Shown here: piece by piece, positions 63,298-64,000 of the stretch
Layout: each line of letters opens with the position of its first letter
Numbering within the stretch: position 1 is the first letter of the stretch
The notes under the pieces: generated by a model
Database searches by the model: none
What the model was told of the DNA's origin: nothing
The model's input: the letters and a program-made list of their open reading frames with translations, nothing else
DNA from: Xenophilus aerolatus
Lineage (GTDB): Bacteria > Pseudomonadota > Gammaproteobacteria > Burkholderiales > Burkholderiaceae_C
Reading direction: 5' to 3'
NCBI GenBank assembly: GCA_029968055.1
Contig: JASCNX010000001.1
Span: 1,054,001-1,118,000, forward strand
Length of the DNA: 64,000 bases
Made by a program: the position numbers and the translations under genes

Positions 63298-63906
63298 ATG
63301 CAATCGGCCGACGCCGCGCTCTTCGACGCGGCCTACTACGAGCGCTTCTACTTCGACCATAAGACACGGGTCTCGGACCCGCAGCACGTCGAGCGCCTGG
63401 GCACCTTCGTGTGCAGCTACCTGCAGTACCTGCGGGTGCCCGTGCGGCGCGTGCTCGACGTCGGCTGCGGCATCGGGCTGTGGCGCGACATCGTGACACG
63501 GCACTTTCCGCAGGCGCAGTTCCACGGCGTGGAGATCAGCGACTACCTGTGCCAGCGCTACGGCTGGACGCAGGGCTCGGTGGTGGACTTCACGGCGCGC
63601 GAGCCCTTCGACCTCGTGGTCTGCCAGGGCGTGCTGGCGTACCTCAGCCCGGCCGACCTCAAGCGCGCGCTGCGCAACCTGGGCAGCCTGACCCGCGGCG
63701 CCCTGTACCTGGAGGTGGTCACGCGCGAGGACTACGAGAACGACATCGTGGACGACACGCTGACCGACCCGCGCCTGTTCCGCCACCGCGCCGAGGCGTA
63801 CCGGCGAGGCCTCGCGCCGCACTTCCGGCACGCAGGCGGCGGCGTCTGGCTCAGCCGCGATTGCGAGGTGCCGCTCTACGCCATGGAGTGCGCCGACGAC
63901 GCCTAG
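63298..63906 (+). CDS. Class I SAM-dependent methyltransferase
   Basis: A 202-residue methyltransferase with motif I RVLDVGCGIGLWRDIV, then FHGVEISDYLCQRYG and VVCQGVLAYLSPADLKRAL. Preceded by AAAGGAA at good spacing (start ATG 63298). It lies 35 bases after the RlmN-like gene and may be co-transcribed. Substrate unknown. The last 94 bases of the window (63907-64000) hold no gene I can support. Confidence 0.8.
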   Translation: MQSADAALFDAAYYERFYFDHKTRVSDPQHVERLGTFVCSYLQYLRVPVRRVLDVGCGIGLWRDIVTRHFPQAQFHGVEISDYLCQRYGWTQGSVVDFTAREPFDLVVCQGVLAYLSPADLKRALRNLGSLTRGALYLEVVTREDYENDIVDDTLTDPRLFRHRAEAYRRGLAPHFRHAGGGVWLSRDCEVPLYAMECADDA

Positions 63907-64000
63907 GAGCGCCAGGAAGACGCCGGACCGCGCCGCCTTGTTCTGCGCCCTCGGACGCGAGCCGGACGCCGCCCGGCCCTGAGTGCTCGCTCAAAGCTTG

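Overview
The window looks like chromosome of a high-GC betaproteobacterium of the family Comamonadaceae (Variovorax/Acidovorax-like). This rests on several things seen together: very GC-rich third codon positions, two Bug-type periplasmic receptors, a zapA–6S RNA neighbourhood, a MexEF/CeoAB-type efflux operon with a lipase-like gene, a cbb3 oxidase cluster with FNR boxes, and short intergenic repeats of the kind found in that family. The genus is an inference; no rRNA or other marker gene is present.

Layout. 1-5.2 kb: 3' end of a 3-hydroxybutyrate dehydrogenase gene, a SIMPL-domain secreted protein, an OmpR/EnvZ-type two-component pair, and coupled ispD-ispF. 5.3-16.7 kb: mfd (with an in-frame palindromic repeat), a Bug receptor, serB, an MFS exporter, a PLP aminotransferase, a HipBA toxin-antitoxin pair with a candidate operator, and nth. 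16.7-22.6 kb: cobalamin late steps (ribazole phosphatase, cobS, cobT, cobQ), tightly packed, with a serine hydrolase coupled between cobT and cobS and an oppositely oriented methyltransferase squeezed between cobT and cobQ. 22.8-33.5 kb: a serine/threonine dehydratase-family enzyme and an RND efflux operon (outer-membrane factor, pump, adaptor, hydrolase-like protein) with a divergent LysR regulator. 33.5-41.9 kb: the second cobalamin block (PLP decarboxylase, cbiB, cobO, btuD, btuC, btuF, cobU, btuB) behind a cobalamin riboswitch. 42-44.3 kb: a ZapB-like coiled-coil protein, zapA, 6S RNA, a TSUP permease and a PAP2 phosphatase. 44.4-55.8 kb: a micro-oxic respiration cluster (DsbD-like membrane protein, hemN, fnr, ccoH, ccoG, ccoP, ccoQ, ccoO, ccoN, ccoS, ccoI, usp) with three FNR-type boxes; ccoG carries a one-base frameshift. 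56.1-62.0 kb: a malonate operon (GntR regulator, malonyl-CoA decarboxylase, Bug receptor, crotonase, malonyl-CoA synthetase). 62.2-63.9 kb: an RlmN-family radical-SAM methyltransferase and a small SAM methyltransferase.

How the parts work together. The two cobalamin blocks encode outer- and inner-membrane corrinoid uptake, adenosylation and nucleotide-loop assembly, consistent with salvage controlled by the riboswitch. No corrin-ring synthesis genes are visible here. FNR, HemN and the cbb3 oxidase form a low-oxygen module. The malonate operon couples activation (MatB) and decarboxylation to a receptor that lacks its membrane permease in this window.

The most unusual signals are: the antisense methyltransferase inside the cobalamin gene order with no spacer on either side; the serine hydrolase coupled to cobT and cobS; a hydrolase-like protein in the efflux operon whose catalytic serine and histidine are replaced; a palindromic repeat translated inside mfd; the ccoG frameshift; and a two-copy intergenic element whose hairpin shows a compensatory base change.
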